A DNA stretch of 64,000 nt from Pardosa pseudoannulata (GCA_032207245.1 CM063500.1:60154661-60218660); one strand, 5' to 3'. Counted from the stretch's first letter, positions 24,954-38,660 are shown. The notes: generated by a model not told the origin, from the letters alone. Program-made: numbers and translations.

Positions 24954-25730
24954 CAGTCTGTATCGGTTATATGGTCAGCTCAGTGTTCCAGAAAAATCCG
25001 ACCATATATGCGGAACAATACAACCCTATTGAATTGTGGTAGGATTATATTCACCTATCAGAATGTAATACTCATAAATATAATAATTATACTTTTAAGA
25101 ATATTTTAAAAATTAATTTGAAAAGTAAAAACTACATTAAAAATATGCATTATTTCTTTTGGGAGAAATTTATTAGCTTACCTTACTAATCAAAGTACAG
25201 CACACGTACATACGTACATTCATGTTCAATGTATTTAAAAATGATCAGATATACAAGTTTACTTCTTTTTGTTGGTTGTTAACATAACTTTTGCTAAGTC
25301 CCTAATAACTTTTAAATGGTCATCTGCTGCTTCGGGATTAGTAAAATGACACCTGAAGTCATATATGAGAGAGATAACTTTAACCAATAAACAGACAGAT
25401 GTCCACTTGTTATCAGGAAGGATGAGAACTGAGAGATATGGAAAACTTCGATGAGTGAACACAAACATGAAACGGGGAAAGAGAGGAATATAAAGGCTTG
25501 AATTCAGGTCCTCTTCAATTTCGCACTGACTTTTTTTTTTTTTTTTTTAAATAGGAAACTTGTTGAAAACATGAAATTGATCATGTAACCGGTAACAAGA
25601 AAAAAAAAAATGGTTGTATAAGTGTTGCACTTTAACATATGTTCCCTTTAAGTTAGACGAGACTTTAGAAAACTGACCATATAACCAGGGTGCCCTTATA
25701 AACAGGTGACCATATAGCCGGTACTGATTG
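24954..25730. mobile_element. pogo-like DNA transposon, internally deleted
   Basis: The left end is CAGTCTGTATCGGTTATATG and the right end read in reverse is CAATCAGTACCGGCTATATG. TA lies on both sides (24952-24953 and 25731-25732). Further internal echoes are ACCATATAACC and GACCATATATGCGG. A 69-codon minus-strand frame at 25259-25468 (with NPEAADDHLKVIRDLAKVML) may be a transposase remnant, but I could not assign it. Confidence 0.75.
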
Positions 25731-28168
25731 TATATTTATACCTTAAAATATTAAAGCCTTAACTGAAATTATTTTTCCCAATTTTAATTTAATTTTATTA
25801 GGAAGAAAGGAACATCGGTTCAAGATCACAATCGCCTCTATTTTCCTATCTGTAAAATCTTAATTTGCAAATTTTACTCTTTTGTTCACTTCAAATTTTG
25901 CCAGATTTAGATGTGCAATTCAGACCACAATTGTTCATTTTGCAATTTTTAATGGCCTACTGACCTTCTAACAAATCAAAGGAATTCTGAATTTGCATTC
26001 TATCTAAGAATATTCATGTCTGTCTTATTTGAGGGATTCAAATTTCTATTAGTTTTTCTGTCAAACAACTCATAAAATAGCCAGCTAAGTTTTAACATCA
26101 ATAAAATGATAAGATAATATGATGTGTTTTCGTGAAGGACTTGATTGTCAACTGCCTATTTTTGTTGAATCTATCTTCAGTAATTGAATTAGGTCTAGTT
26201 TATTTTAATATTCAGGTAATTTTTGGGTAGCCACTGAAACTTAGAGAGACTGTCGATGATTTATCACTGTTTCAACAGGGTTACAAACAAATGTATTATA
26301 TAATGGTAATTCATTTATACAAAACACTCAGTTATATAAAGAACTGCTTATTGCGTGGTGAAACTCTAGTAAGGTCTATGTACTAAATTATTCAATATGT
26401 GAACATTCAGTTTTACAAAACATTCACTTATACGATGGATTTTCTATCCCCAATGTTGATTTTATATAATTAAACGAAGGGAGCATGAAGCTGATTTTAA
26501 TTGGTAACTTCTTTAGTAAAATAAAATAATCAGTTGAGGATTTTTAATATTAGGGTTAAAATTGAATAAACTGTCCTTACCTCTTCAGTCATAATTGATG
26601 AATAATGACTTTGTTATATCAGTAACTTGAGAATAAATGTCAATCCTGTTAAAGTAGTTAAAAATTAAAAAAAAAAATTACAGTAAATTACTACTTTAAA
26701 AGTTTTGTAAAAAATATTTATTGTATTTGTCAAATGGATCTATTAGCAATATTTTTGTGAGTTTATAATCTTTTCATATTATCAAAGTTTTTATTGTAGT
26801 CTAAGCAAATAGTTTCATAATACGTGTTTAAATAAGCAGAATCACAAAGGAAAAAAAAACCATGCTTATTTCTATTAATACTATCAGAAACAGGCAAAAA
26901 TTTTACATAACTTTCTTTTAAATACACAATGTAATAATACATATTACATTTTTGTGTACTAATGTTGATAGTTAAGTTTCCTTCATTTGTTGAAATTATT
27001 GGATTTTTTTTTTTCAAATTATATTGTTTATATAGGTAGCACTTTTTGATGAAATTACATATAAATTTACTCATAACAGAAATAATTTTGTAGATTAAAA
27101 GAATGAAGCATAAATTATATAATTGAAAAACTTTTTATCTAAAATAATAATAATAATCAATTATAATAATAATCAAGCATTTTTACTCAGTTTTTTGGGA
27201 TTTAAAAAAAAATCAGTAAATATTTTTAAAGAAAATTTATAAGAGTTTAACATATGTATTGTCAATATTAATTTACTCAAATTTTTTATAATATAAACTT
27301 TTTAAATTGATATCTAAGGGGTTGAAGAACAAAATTTCTTATGTCTGGGTATTATGATATCTTGGATCTTGTAAAAGAAGAATTATAAATGCCTTTATTT
27401 ATCTTGCTAAATAAATTTATGGTACTGCTTTAAAGTATTAAAATATGCAAATTCTCAATTAATTGTATGTGTTCAAGAAATATATAAAAAATAAGTAAAT
27501 GTTCAATTAAATTGAAATTTAATATCAATCCCATTGAGTATATAAATATGTACGTGTCTAAATATTTTGCAAAAGGATAACTATACAGAAAAATAGATGT
27601 TAAAGGATTACATTTTAATTGTTTTGATAGTTAGAGTACTGTTTCTCAACAAGAACTCTGTAAATAGTATTATAAGTCACTAGTGGTCTGTTGGATAAAT
27701 TTGATAATTCTTTTTTGCACAACACAATTTTAATAATACGTGTTATTTGACTTTACCAGTCTGTTACTTCATTCATTACATCACACTAACTCAGACAGAT
27801 AAGCTTGAAACATGCAAAATTACTGAATATAAAATAAATTTGAATTCAGTAAATATCATGCTTTATGTATATTATGTTCCATTTCCCCTAAGCTTTCTGT
27901 GATTTTTTGCAAATAAATATATTTAGTAGCACTTTAAAAATGTTTATTTTCTTTCAAAATATGAACCAACAATTATTATTAGTGATCTGTATTAGAACAT
28001 TTTTTATTTTACTAGTTCTTGATGTGGTTCTAGTTGAGATACAGTAAATTATAGTAAATGATAGCATAGATTTAATGTTTCACAAAATATAGGATTAAAA
28101 TTAATTATCTTTGTTGTGACATACATATTTTTTTATGTATACTTGTTTATTATTTGTATGTTTTAAAT
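25731..28168. other. Intergenic with a possible pogo-type end near 26285-26450
   Basis: Between 26285 and 26450 there is a degenerate series (ATACAAAACACTCAGTTATA, then GAACATTCAGTTTTACAAAA) resembling the repetitive ends of pogo-like elements. Everything else is AT-rich sequence without supported features. Confidence 0.3.
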
Positions 28169-28245
28169 CAGGGATGAACAAACTAGTATCCTTAGACCAG
28201 TTTTAGCCTGCCTGAGGATTCTATTCAGCCTGCTGCAAACTGAAA
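28169..28245 (+). mobile_element. hAT (Charlie-like) 5' end fragment
   Basis: It begins CAGGGATGAACAAACTAG and continues CCAGTTTTAGCCTGCCTGAG. This resembles the typical hAT start 'CAGGGGTGGGCAAACT...GGCCCGC'. No right end is found, so it is a fragment or too diverged to close. Confidence 0.45.
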
Positions 28246-29257
28246 AATATTTTATACAATATAATAAATTACAATAAGGAAAGTATTACATACTTTCAAG
28301 TATAGTGATAATCATTTTCTACTTTTGTATAATTCTTTGCATAGTGATTGTTTCATTTCAAATTAAAAACTGTAGAGATATGTAGAGAATATTTTTTGTT
28401 AACTAGTAAAATGCATTGTGATTCTGCATAGGAAGAATTCTATTAGAAATAGTCTGACAGATGTGTATTTATCTTAATTTCTCAGAATTAGGGCAGAACA
28501 ATTCGAACTTGAATATGAGGAGCTTTTAAAACTGCAATTACAGTTTCTTTCACGATTTTTTAAGTTTCAGAATAAATTATATTGGCATGCTAAATTGTTT
28601 TCTTTTGTTTTTTAGCTTTCTCCCCGAAATGTTTGCCTGTCTCTGCTTTTGGTTATATTTTGTGTGTATACATTATATATATCTATGTGTAATTATTAGT
28701 TACCTTGAAATATGCATATTGTTAAATTGGTACAGTTTTATGCATTTACTGGTATTTACAGATCCAAGTATCATACAAAAAGAAAAATGACCTTTAAAAG
28801 TTCATCTTTTAATGTTTTTAAAGTTTTTCTTAATAGTCATTTAATTGTTCTTTGGACTTAACTTTCAAAAACTACTTATAAGTATTAATATTCTTGAGAA
28901 TTTTAACATTTTTAATGCTGAAACAATTGGAATAAGATTTAATATACAAATTATATTTATTAAAAACTCTTAAATGCTTTAGATTTGAAGCTTTTAAAAG
29001 AATTTTAATGGATTTTTCAAAAACTGTGGCCATTTTATTGGATTTCACATATTTGTCATGTTTTAATTTCATGGAGGAAGAGATTGGTAATTTTAATTTT
29101 AAAATCTCGTTTTTTTTTTTTTTTATTTTAAGTCATGTACACCTCATTTTTACTTAATTTCTTACTTTCTATATACAAATTTAGCATATCTATATGTTGT
29201 ATACTTTCTTAGTCTACATGGGGAATGTGATATTTAGAGCTAAAATCAAGTATTTAA
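28246..29257. other. Intergenic, nothing recognised
   Basis: AT-rich. The short open frames at 28587-28790 and 28872-29072 have no recognisable motif. Confidence 0.4.
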
Positions 29258-29478
29258 ACCCATTTGCATCATACCAAAAGATGGAAAATGTTTTTTTTTT
29301 TTAAGCAAAAATTATTTTTATTGTTTTAAAATGCATCTGTTTTAAAACTTAATCATAAAGTAATAATTTTTCTTGTTAGAAATGTTGAAAACTGCCTAAA
29401 AAATTCAGGTATGTATGCATTTTTGTAATGATAACGAGGTAGATTCGGTGTATGTATGCATTTATGATGCAAAATGGG
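29258..29478. mobile_element. TTAA-target MITE, 221 bp
   Basis: TTAA at 29254-29257 is followed by ACCCATTTGCATCATA. On the right ATGATGCAAAATGGG is followed by TTAA at 29479-29482. Inverted ends plus TTAA duplication indicate a piggyBac-like MITE. One extra A at the left end is the only asymmetry at the boundary. Confidence 0.7.
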
Positions 29479-30939
29479 TTAAAAAAGTTTGAATTGGCCA
29501 ACACTTTTGTTCTTGTCTCCAAACTAAATTAAAAAATGTATGTGCAGAAAAAAAAGTTTCTCTTAATTTTATGGATTGATATATTTAAAAAAATTTTTAA
29601 AACTCCATCTATATTTACAAAATACTTATTGCTGTAATTTGTTACCTTTACTACTCATTAAACTTTAAAATTCTACTTTTTGAAGGATGTAGATATTTGA
29701 TACATTTTAAAGTTTCTTCTCCAATTATTTTGCATTTCTTGAAACTTTTGTTTATACACCTTTATTCTTTGTAATACCTATTTGTATATAATATTTGTGC
29801 ATCACTTATTTTTTATGTAAATATTATCATGTACATCACTAATTGCTTTATAATATAAAACGATTAAACTCCTAATAGAAAATTATTTTAATGATGTTTT
29901 AGTGTATTCTATGTTTAAATTAGTTTTCCCTTTTTATATTTATTAAATTGGTATTTATTTTAATATAGCTGTTATAATCTTGTATAGCTACTTATAAAAT
30001 ATTTTCTATTACATTAGCCAAAGTAATTCTAGTCACATAAATAATCATTTATTTTAAAATTTTCTTTTGCTTAATTAGTTTTGTATAATACCTGAGATAA
30101 ATGTAACTTTGTAATGTTCCTTGAATTACAAAAAACCTTTTTTATGGTTTTTCAATAAAAAAGCCTTAATTTTTGCTTAAATATGAATTATAATATGAGA
30201 TCACTTGTCTTCACATTTAGTTAATATAAATTTATTCTACTGAATGCCAGAATTGGCCCTATTGCATGTTTTTTTTCCCTTTTTGTTGCTTTGGCAAAAA
30301 TTTCAGACCATATGAAATTATTTGATTTTTTTTTTTTATATTTGCTACTATTTTGTTATTTAAATAAATAAGCATTTATTTATTTTTATTTAAGTTAAAC
30401 AAATTTTTGTTATTGTTAAAATGTTGTTTGTTGAGGGAAGTGACTGAATATTTTTATTTCTTTTTTATAATGAATGACAGCTTGTTAAAAACAGGAGTAT
30501 GATTTATTAAACATGAACTTTGTAACTGAAAGGGCTAGTTTGAAACTTGTCAATAAATTTGTTTCTTTCCATATTTTACAGTTTGTAAATCTTTGTACCT
30601 TAAAGTATTTTTTGTGTGTTTTTCTACACAGAAGACAAGAGATATATTCTAAAGGTTATGTTAACAACATGTAACTAAATTCTATAAAAATTTACATTTC
30701 TCACAATGCTTAAAAAATATTAGTTTACAAAAGAATAAAGTAAATTAAAATAAAATAAAAACATGATGTAGGTACCACATGACTTCCTTGTACACTTACT
30801 AAATAATACACATTTTCATTGCTCATTCCTATAATTGTTGAAAATAAATTTTGTTTTTCAAGGTCACAATATTGTCTGAGTAGAGCTCGCTGAAGTATTG
30901 CCATCTAGTACACTGGTAGTGTTAATATCCATTTCATTG
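29479..30939. other. Intergenic, nothing recognised
   Basis: AT-rich with several T/A homopolymers. No gene or element end is supported. Confidence 0.4.
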
Positions 30940-31870
30940 AGGTGATATACGTATTTCATTATGAACTGAAAACTTTCACAATTACAATGCTTTCTTTACT
31001 CCATATCAGAAAGTTGTAAAACAATAGAAATTCAAAATTATTCTCAGCATTTGTATTTTCATGTTTACTTGCTTGTTTAAAAATCTCATATGGACACCAC
31101 GACTTCATTTCACACCTATTAAATTATATGTATTTTTTATATTTTTATAATATGATACATCATCATAATTATTATTTCTACATTTCTGTAAAGTAGTGGT
31201 TGCCAAACTTAAGAAGGCTTTGAGCTATCATTCTGTTTTTAAATCGTAAGTGAGCTTAAAGTACACTCAAATTCTTTTGTTATATACATAATTCATTATA
31301 AGCCAAAGTATTTTACGATTACAATACTTCCTTTGCAACATACCAAGAAGTAATAAAACAATAAAATTTAAAATCTCTGCAAATAACATTTTTATTCTTA
31401 TTTAAAAATGGAGCATTGCTTCAAGTGTATATGAATATGTCAATATCTATATGTTTAATTGTTGTAGGCTGGCATCATTAATGCACCTTATATTGAGATT
31501 TTTCATTACATAGAGTGTAAATTGAAATCAGAAATGAAGGTTCACACCCCCCTTTTTATAACTGGTCACCTCAGTTCTAAATACATACAAAATTTAAACC
31601 TTCTATTGTTAATTGTTTTTGAGCTATACAACACACTTACATACCCACAGGTGGCATAATAATACTAGTCAAAGTGTACTCAGGGGTAATCAATAAGAAT
31701 ACTTAAATTTTCAAAATTAAAGTTTCCTTGTATGTATATATATAACAATACAAAATTGATTCAGGGCTGGTCAAAATGAGTTTTCCTTTAAATGTGAACA
31801 ATGAAATTTTTTTCCATTTACAATACTTCTTTTGCTTTGCACATAGAAGAAAAAATTTAGTCTATTAATG
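30940..31870. repeat. Three diverged copies of an unclassified repeat
   Basis: Blocks near 30955, 31290 and 31785 share the pattern (AT)TTACAATNCTTYYTTTRC followed by ATA-x-x-AGAAG and AACAATA-x-AA-TTYAAAAT. A string TAGTGGTTGCCAAACTTAAG at 31195 resembles a hAT start. I infer decayed copies of one MITE. Confidence 0.4.
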
Positions 31871-33416
31871 TATGCATTATATTGGAAATTTAATTATTTA
31901 AATTTAAACTTTTAAAAATGATTTAGCTAAATCAGTTACATTGAATAATTTAAAAAAAAAAGTACATTTTAACAGAGAATGGTAGTCACTTCATCATCAT
32001 CTCCCCTTAAAGTGCTTCCATTTCACTGTGTAATACAAATTTTTAGATCCCCCAATATTTTTTCTCTTCTTTCTTGAAATTTTATAACACAGATTTATCT
32101 TAACAATTTATGTACCTTAGGAACTTTGGACTCTTAGGAAAAGTGATTAGTTACACAAATTTTTATATTTGTTTCCTTTTAAATCACCTGCTAGAAGTAA
32201 CTTAAGAAATCATTTGTGCAAAAACTCACTCAGAAGTTCGAGATGATATAATTATATTTAAGGATGATATTTTGAGGGAAATTTGTCATTGTGATTAAGT
32301 TATAAAATCTGTATGAACATATCTTAATATAAGAAACCTATGAAGCTTTTTTGAATAATTATCAATACAGGAATGCTAATTTAATGAAAAAGTACTTCAA
32401 TATTTCTATGATGAAAATACATTCAGTGAAGCATAACAGCATTGATTCTATAATTTTGTTATCTAAAATTCAATTAGAAACTGGTGGAAAAGTAATTGAT
32501 CAGTTTTCATATTTTTCAGTAAAATCAATTTCAAAATTTTCACCTTATTATTCACCAATAAAAATATTAATGTAAGCATTTGGATTTTGCTTAGTAATTA
32601 CTAAAAGCTTTTCTTAAAGTATATCTAGCTGGAAATAAAATTATTCCAATGAATGAAAAAAAAGTACATGCAACTGGTATATATCTTAATATCTGCAGTT
32701 ATTAAACTTTGCCTACATTGCAGAAGTTGAATTGAAAAGGAAAAATAAGCATGACTAGTTCTGCAGAAAACTATTTGAACAGTTGGTGGAAACCCTGCAG
32801 AAAAAACTAGTCATAGCAATTTTTAATCATTGAGTTTCAAAACCCTAGATATATTTTATTTAAGTATTATGTTTTGTAAAGACAAAAAGTGAAAAAAAAT
32901 TATAAAACTTTTAATACATATATTTCTACTCTTCAGTGAATTAACTGATGAAATAATTTTCCATTCCCATTTTAAACAGAGAATTGCTGTTCTACAAAAA
33001 GAAATTTAAAAAAATTGATACTTTATTTAGTTGATATGTCCATATTACTACTATAAAAATATTTCTTTTGATAATGGGAAGTTAAATGTAATAAATTATA
33101 TCTGATGTTTAGTCAATTCTTTTAGAAAATTTGAGAGCATTGCCAGTTTTTTAGTCTGCAATTTATAGTTGCCAATCAAATTTTTTTCATTAAAAAAGGG
33201 CATTTGATTCAATTGCACATAATTACTACTAAGGAAATAACACAATACTGAAATGCGATATACTGTAAACATTAATTAAACATAAAGGATTAAATATTCA
33301 ATTTACGACTACTTGTTAGTTAACAATCTAATATAACTGTAGACACTTATCACCATATCTTTTAAGTTTCATAAAGGACAATTATGTCAGTCACATATGA
33401 ATGAAACTATTTATAA
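31871..33416. other. Intergenic, nothing recognised
   Basis: AT-rich. It contains a small inverted repeat (ATGACTAGTT at 32751 and AACTAGTCAT at 32805) but no gene. Confidence 0.4.
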
Positions 33417-34258
33417 CTAGCATGTAGCCCGTCATATGACGGGATCAGTAAAATTTTTAATTTTCTAGCATTCTAAAGTACCCTATGAAGCAGGTAATAA
33501 AATGGTGTGTGTTTTGGATGAGAATTATCTAGTACAATCTCAATAATGTGTTTATCTTCATACTCCTCTAAAGTCTCCCTACGTTGTGAATGCAGTTTAG
33601 AATCAGGCTGAATTCATTTAGTCAAACCGTGCGGTTATGTATGAAAAACAAACACACAAACAAACAAAATTCTTAGTTTTCAAAGTTACATAACTTAAAA
33701 GCTAGATGTTTATTAGTCCGTGAAATAGACTAGTAGACTTTTAGGAAAAGAAATTGTTGTTAATACAGATGATAAAATTTTCATTGCAATAAAAAATAAT
33801 CGATGATTCAATTTAAAATCATCACTTACATATTTAATTTATTATTTAATAAGGCAATTGGTCGCAACGTCACAAACTACTATAATGCCCTTCCCATTCA
33901 TTTTCATGTTTACAACAACCAATAGACAAACAATAAATAACTGCCCTTCCGTTTGTAACTAAAGCCAGAATTGTCATAATTTGAGAATTTGCCTTACTGC
34001 GTGAAATCGCCTTATATAAAACGTATGAAAATAATGCACGTTATATTTAAATAATTTGAAATAAGAAATTAGTATATGAGATGGTTAAAGGAATGACGTC
34101 ATAATGCTAGAAAAATTGTAATTTTTACCTATTTATTATGTGGATAAATTGATAAATTTAATCGCCTTCCCTAAGCCGGGGAATCCATTCCAGGTCCAAC
34201 CGCTTCATAAATTGGTGGACAGACGGACAGATAACTTAGGCTATTATTATATAGGGGA
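33417..34258 (-). mobile_element. Non-autonomous Helitron, copy 1
   Basis: On the minus strand the element starts TCCCCTATATAATAATAGCC and ends with hairpin CCCGTCATATGACGGG, then CTACATG and CTAG. It lies between an A and a T with no target duplication. This TC...hairpin...CTAG architecture inserted at A|T defines Helitrons. The copy is 842 bp and no Rep/helicase is seen. It shares both ends and internal blocks with 41650-42544. Confidence 0.92.
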
Positions 34259-35908
34259 TTTTTAATTTTACAATAAATGCTGAAATAGGATTTAAATAAA
34301 CACAAAAAATTTTTATTATTTTTTTTAACAAATTAGTAATGGTAATAATTTATTTAGAAACTATAATTATCTTTTATTTACATAATTAAAAACTATAAAT
34401 TAAAATCATATTTTTAGATAAAAACATGTTATCACATAAAATAAATTCCATCATCGCTTTACTAAAAGCTGGTAGGAAAAACCTATTGTAAACAAAGTGG
34501 AACTGAACCTGCACAGTAGTCTTGTACATTACCTTCATGCCACAGAGGCATATACAGCCAGTGTACAAAAAAACAGCTATTTGCATTTTCCAAACTGATT
34601 TTTTTTTTCCAAATCAAGTTTTTTGTAAGTGAATATTGTATTGGCACTGGAACGAACATATGTGCAAAATTTCAGATCTCTAGCTAGTCAAGAAAGTAGT
34701 TAAAAATTGATTACAAAATACCAACTGACACACAAGTGAAGTTAAATAAAAGCAATTAGTAATTTAGTCATATGACTAGAATAATAAAAAAAATAAACAC
34801 TAAATCTTAAGAATTTCTAAAAATCTTAATATTTTGTTCTTTTTATATATATATGAAAAAGAGTTTTATGTGTGTCTATTGACTGATTCCTATGCTGTTT
34901 CCCTGATATGGACCAAATTCTGTAAAGTTAAATGTTTAGGATATAATGGAGGCAATGTAGAAAAAATAAAACATGAAGTTCAATTAGTTTTTTAAAAATT
35001 AATTTTTAAAGATTTTTTATTTTACTTCTGCCAAATGAGAGATAGCTGATCATAATAAATTTTCCAGGGGGTGTTTTAATTTATCATAGATGATGTTTTG
35101 TTTTTATGACAAACAATACTGCTATAGATCATCGTCTGCTGTAACTTTTTCTTTTGTATACGTTGAATCTTTTTACGTATATGTTAGTCATCACTATAAT
35201 GTGAAATGACAATTTCTTTAGTAAATTTAATGATAGCTACTGATTCATCAGGTAGATGACATTTTTTCTTGAACTTTTCGAAGCTAGCCAAGTTTTTAGC
35301 TTATTTTTCAAACAGCAAAGGCTTCTCATCACTAATTAATATTTGTGTTTTTCATTTCAAAATCAAACTGTAGAACATTATTCTACATTAATTTTAATTG
35401 AACATTTAATCATCAGTTAAATATAAATTATGTGATTCAACAATACACAAGTTAGTATAATTTGTATAATGGTTTATGGCAGCTACAGAACCTTTATAAA
35501 CAAAATTGGAAACATGACTTAAACAGAAGCAAAATCTTTACACTTCTACAACACTGAACTGTGTTTTTAAATATTGTCTGCAGATTTTGATTTTGAGTAA
35601 TTGTTTATTCATGAGTAATATTTTGTATTGTATATAAAACACTGGATATTCTATATTTAAAAATTAAAATATTATAATTAAAATTTAATTATAATTTGAA
35701 CAAGAAGTATGGCAGGCACAGCACAGCTTATTTTAATAACTTGATAGAATGCATACAAAATTTTCTATCTGAAAATCTTCTTGGATAATTATGCTAGTAA
35801 AACATAAAACTACCAGAGCTCTTGTAGTATTAGCTCCATAGTTCTCTTGTTCCATTGTTTATAGCATCACTCCCTCCTCATGGTATCAATTTGGTATATC
35901 TATTTTAG
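34259..35908. other. Intergenic, nothing firm
   Basis: AT-rich. Near 35235-35350 the minus strand shows a short broken frame (KFKKKCHLPDESVAI) that might be transposase debris, too short to assign. Confidence 0.35.
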
Positions 35909-36546
35909 CTGGGGCCATAACTAGATCCTTTAGCACCTGTGGCAAAAAAACTGGTCTGTGTCTCTACCACCAAATATAGGGAGAAAATATATAAATAGGC
36001 TTTCTTTTCTATATACATATATTCAGAATGAACTCAAAATGTTATGTTAATTCTCAAAATGTTCCTAGTATATTAATTTTTAATTTTTTCTCCTATTTTT
36101 GCCTTATTAATACTAAAAATATTTTTAACACTTTGGGGATATTATTTTGCTGATAAATTGAATAGTTTATTTGAGGGGAATATTTTTTATTTAGACGTCA
36201 AATTTTCATAAAAAAATGGTAAATTTCTAAATTTAAAGTTAGTTTTAATAACTTTAATAAATTCAAAATTTAAAATGAATACACAAATTTATATTAACAC
36301 ATATTAAGGGTATTTAGTAAATATTTTATAAGAATGTATAACAAGATTAGCTCTAGAAACAATTTAAAAAATAAAAAAATACTTTTTAACACATTAGGTT
36401 TTATAGTTAAAAAATTATTTTTCACCTTTTCCTTATTTCCACTCTGGGTGAATAGTCCTCTTTTACATTCCATTTTCCTCATGGTACATCACCCTTAAGA
36501 CTGATGCACCCTTAAAAAATGCCAACTTTGCCATGTTACAGCTCTG
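35909..36546. mobile_element. hAT-like MITE, family shared with 59025-59671
   Basis: It starts CTGGGGCCATAACTAG and contains GGCAAAAAAACTGGTCTG. It ends GCCATGTTACAGCTCTG, the inverted counterpart of the start. The whole body aligns by eye with 59025-59671. No clean target duplication is visible, so the superfamily is inferred. Confidence 0.6.
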
Positions 36547-36729
36547 ACTTTATCCCCTTCTTTATACTTTACTTAGATATGTGTACCCTGCTCTGTTTGT
36601 TACTAAATTGTCTGCTTACACTCCATATTTTAAATGCCAAACTGCTCAGCTTAAATATGCAGGAGAATTCGATAAATTCTGTTTCAAATATTTCGAAGAC
36701 TTATTTGCTGTATAAGTAGGGATACATAG

Positions 36730-36807
36730 ATATCTGGTACAACTGTGTGTTCAATTGATTTGGATGCTGTATTTAGCATCCAAATTAATTGAAAATATCC
36801 AGATATT
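36730..36807. repeat. Foldback palindrome
   Basis: CAATTGATTTGGATGCT at 36752-36768 is mirrored after six bases by AGCATCCAAATTAATTG. Outer arms TATCTGG and CCAGATA extend the symmetry. It is probably a small foldback MITE. Confidence 0.7.
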
Positions 36808-37753
36808 TGAACTAAAGAATTAATTTTCGCATACTAAGCCAGATGTCTGTTGTGTGTGGAGAAATTCAGACATAAACTGTTGTACAATGATTCTTAGGTT
36901 TACAAAATATAATGAATTATGTTTTGAAAATTGTAAAATAAAATCTTAAAGCAAGTTGGATGTGGTTTGAATTTATGTTATGGTTCATTGGTTGACCAAA
37001 AAAATTATAAATAAAGGACTTTTTTTATGTTGGAGAATACTTGTCACTTATATTTTTTGAAAACGAATAAAATATGATTTTATGCTGCCAGCGAATATGG
37101 TGCAATAATTTCTAAAATATAGTGCTCAATTTCTAAAGATTTATGATTTCAGAAACGTCTGCAACTAAATTTGACAGCAGACAGAAAGAAACTCTTTTTT
37201 TTTCAGTTTTGTGTTTGGAAATGATAAAAAAAAATTAAACATAGGGAAAAAAAAAAGAAAGAAAACTATATAATCAAGAATATTTTTTATGTTCATTTTT
37301 AAGTGAAATTTGAGGACATGTAACCAAGATATTACTCTTAAATGTATATGTATAAATATATATACACATATGAAGGGTGTAAAAAATTAAACTTTGTTGT
37401 CTAATTCAAAACTATTGCCCAGAAAGGTATAGAGGACATGATGAAATGATGGAAACTTGTTTGAGATAAAACTATTTAAAAATATCATCACCAGAGGATA
37501 TTTTTTGAATTGAATTATACATTTAGCCAGCATTTACTCTAGTTAAAAAAATTTATTACAACAAGACAGCTATTATTTTCAGCTACCATTTGAAATCAAT
37601 TTCTATAACTGACCTGAAACTTAACTATAAATAATTTGTATAAAACCTAAAAATATATTTTAACAGAAAATATTAATAAAACATAAACCTAAGATGAAAG
37701 GCATTTTTAATTATATACCCTTATTTTTCCATGAGTCTGTTTTATTAACATTG
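36808..37753. other. Intergenic, nothing recognised
   Basis: AT-rich without gene or element boundaries that I can support. Confidence 0.4.
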
Positions 37754-38271
37754 CAGACATGCCAACATTCAGGCACTTGTGTCCAGAACAACAGCATGGT
37801 TTGAAATTTTTACATGCTAAATACAGATTATACATATCTTATTGGTTTCTGAATTAAAATTAAGTTTGAAATATTTACACAGTAGTAAATTGTAAAAGGT
37901 AAATTAAAATTTATGCATTTAAAAGGTTTTGACTAGCTTTTTTAGCCTTCACAACTTATTTTTCAAAACAGTGTTTCTTATATCAACATTGACCCTGATT
38001 AAAATATTTCCATTTTTCTATCATCAGGGATTCTAGAGTTTGTCTACTCAAAATCTGACCTAAATTCAGTTTGGTTTTCCACACAGTTCTGAAAACTTTC
38101 AACAGGCAGCATTACTGTGGGAAAAGAGTAATTCAGCATTATTTTTTGCAAAACTTGTATTTAATTATTGAATTTCAGCTGTTCTAGAGTTTTGTTATTT
38201 TCCAAAGAAATTTTGAGAAGTTTCCGGAGTTATAAAATTTTCTCATTTTTCTGGAGTAGTTAGCATGTCTG
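37754..38271. mobile_element. hAT-like MITE, diverged
   Basis: It begins CAGACATGCCAACATTC and ends GTAGTTAGCATGTCTG, imperfect inverted ends. The flanks (TAACATTG and AGATAGTA) do not show a duplication, so it is old or only partly bounded. Confidence 0.5.
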
Positions 38272-38660
38272 AGATAGTATATACATATATAATAACTTTC
38301 ATGCAGATTTTCTATCCAGGAATTATTGACTAAGTAGTTTCCCAATATTACAAACTCTAGTGAAAAGGTGTTAACCTTTGATGGTGCTGTCCCAGTTGCT
38401 GTAAATCAGCAGGTCGTGAACCCTGCTACTCGCCAAGTTTTGCAATAAAGTGTTACCTTTGGGTTCTTCAATTGTTTCAACCTTGGCTTTCACTCCTCTT
38501 GCAAAATTCAAGGATTTGGAAGTTTGTATTCTGCTATTTAAACATCTGCAATTTATAAAATCAAACGAAAAACCTACTAACTTATAAATATTTTAAATGA
38601 TTAACCTTATATAATTTAGGTTAAAATATATTATAATTATTTTTAATTTAAAATAAATTA
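38272..38660. other. Intergenic, possible tRNA-like debris
   Basis: Read on the minus strand, GCAGGGTTCACGACCTGC near 38405-38425 weakly resembles a Pol III B box, but no SINE body is recognised around it. Confidence 0.25.

Noticed and set aside
26763..27074. 103-codon minus-strand frame
   Set aside because: No family motif, AT-driven composition, no promoter or splice context. Such lengths are expected by chance over 64 kb.
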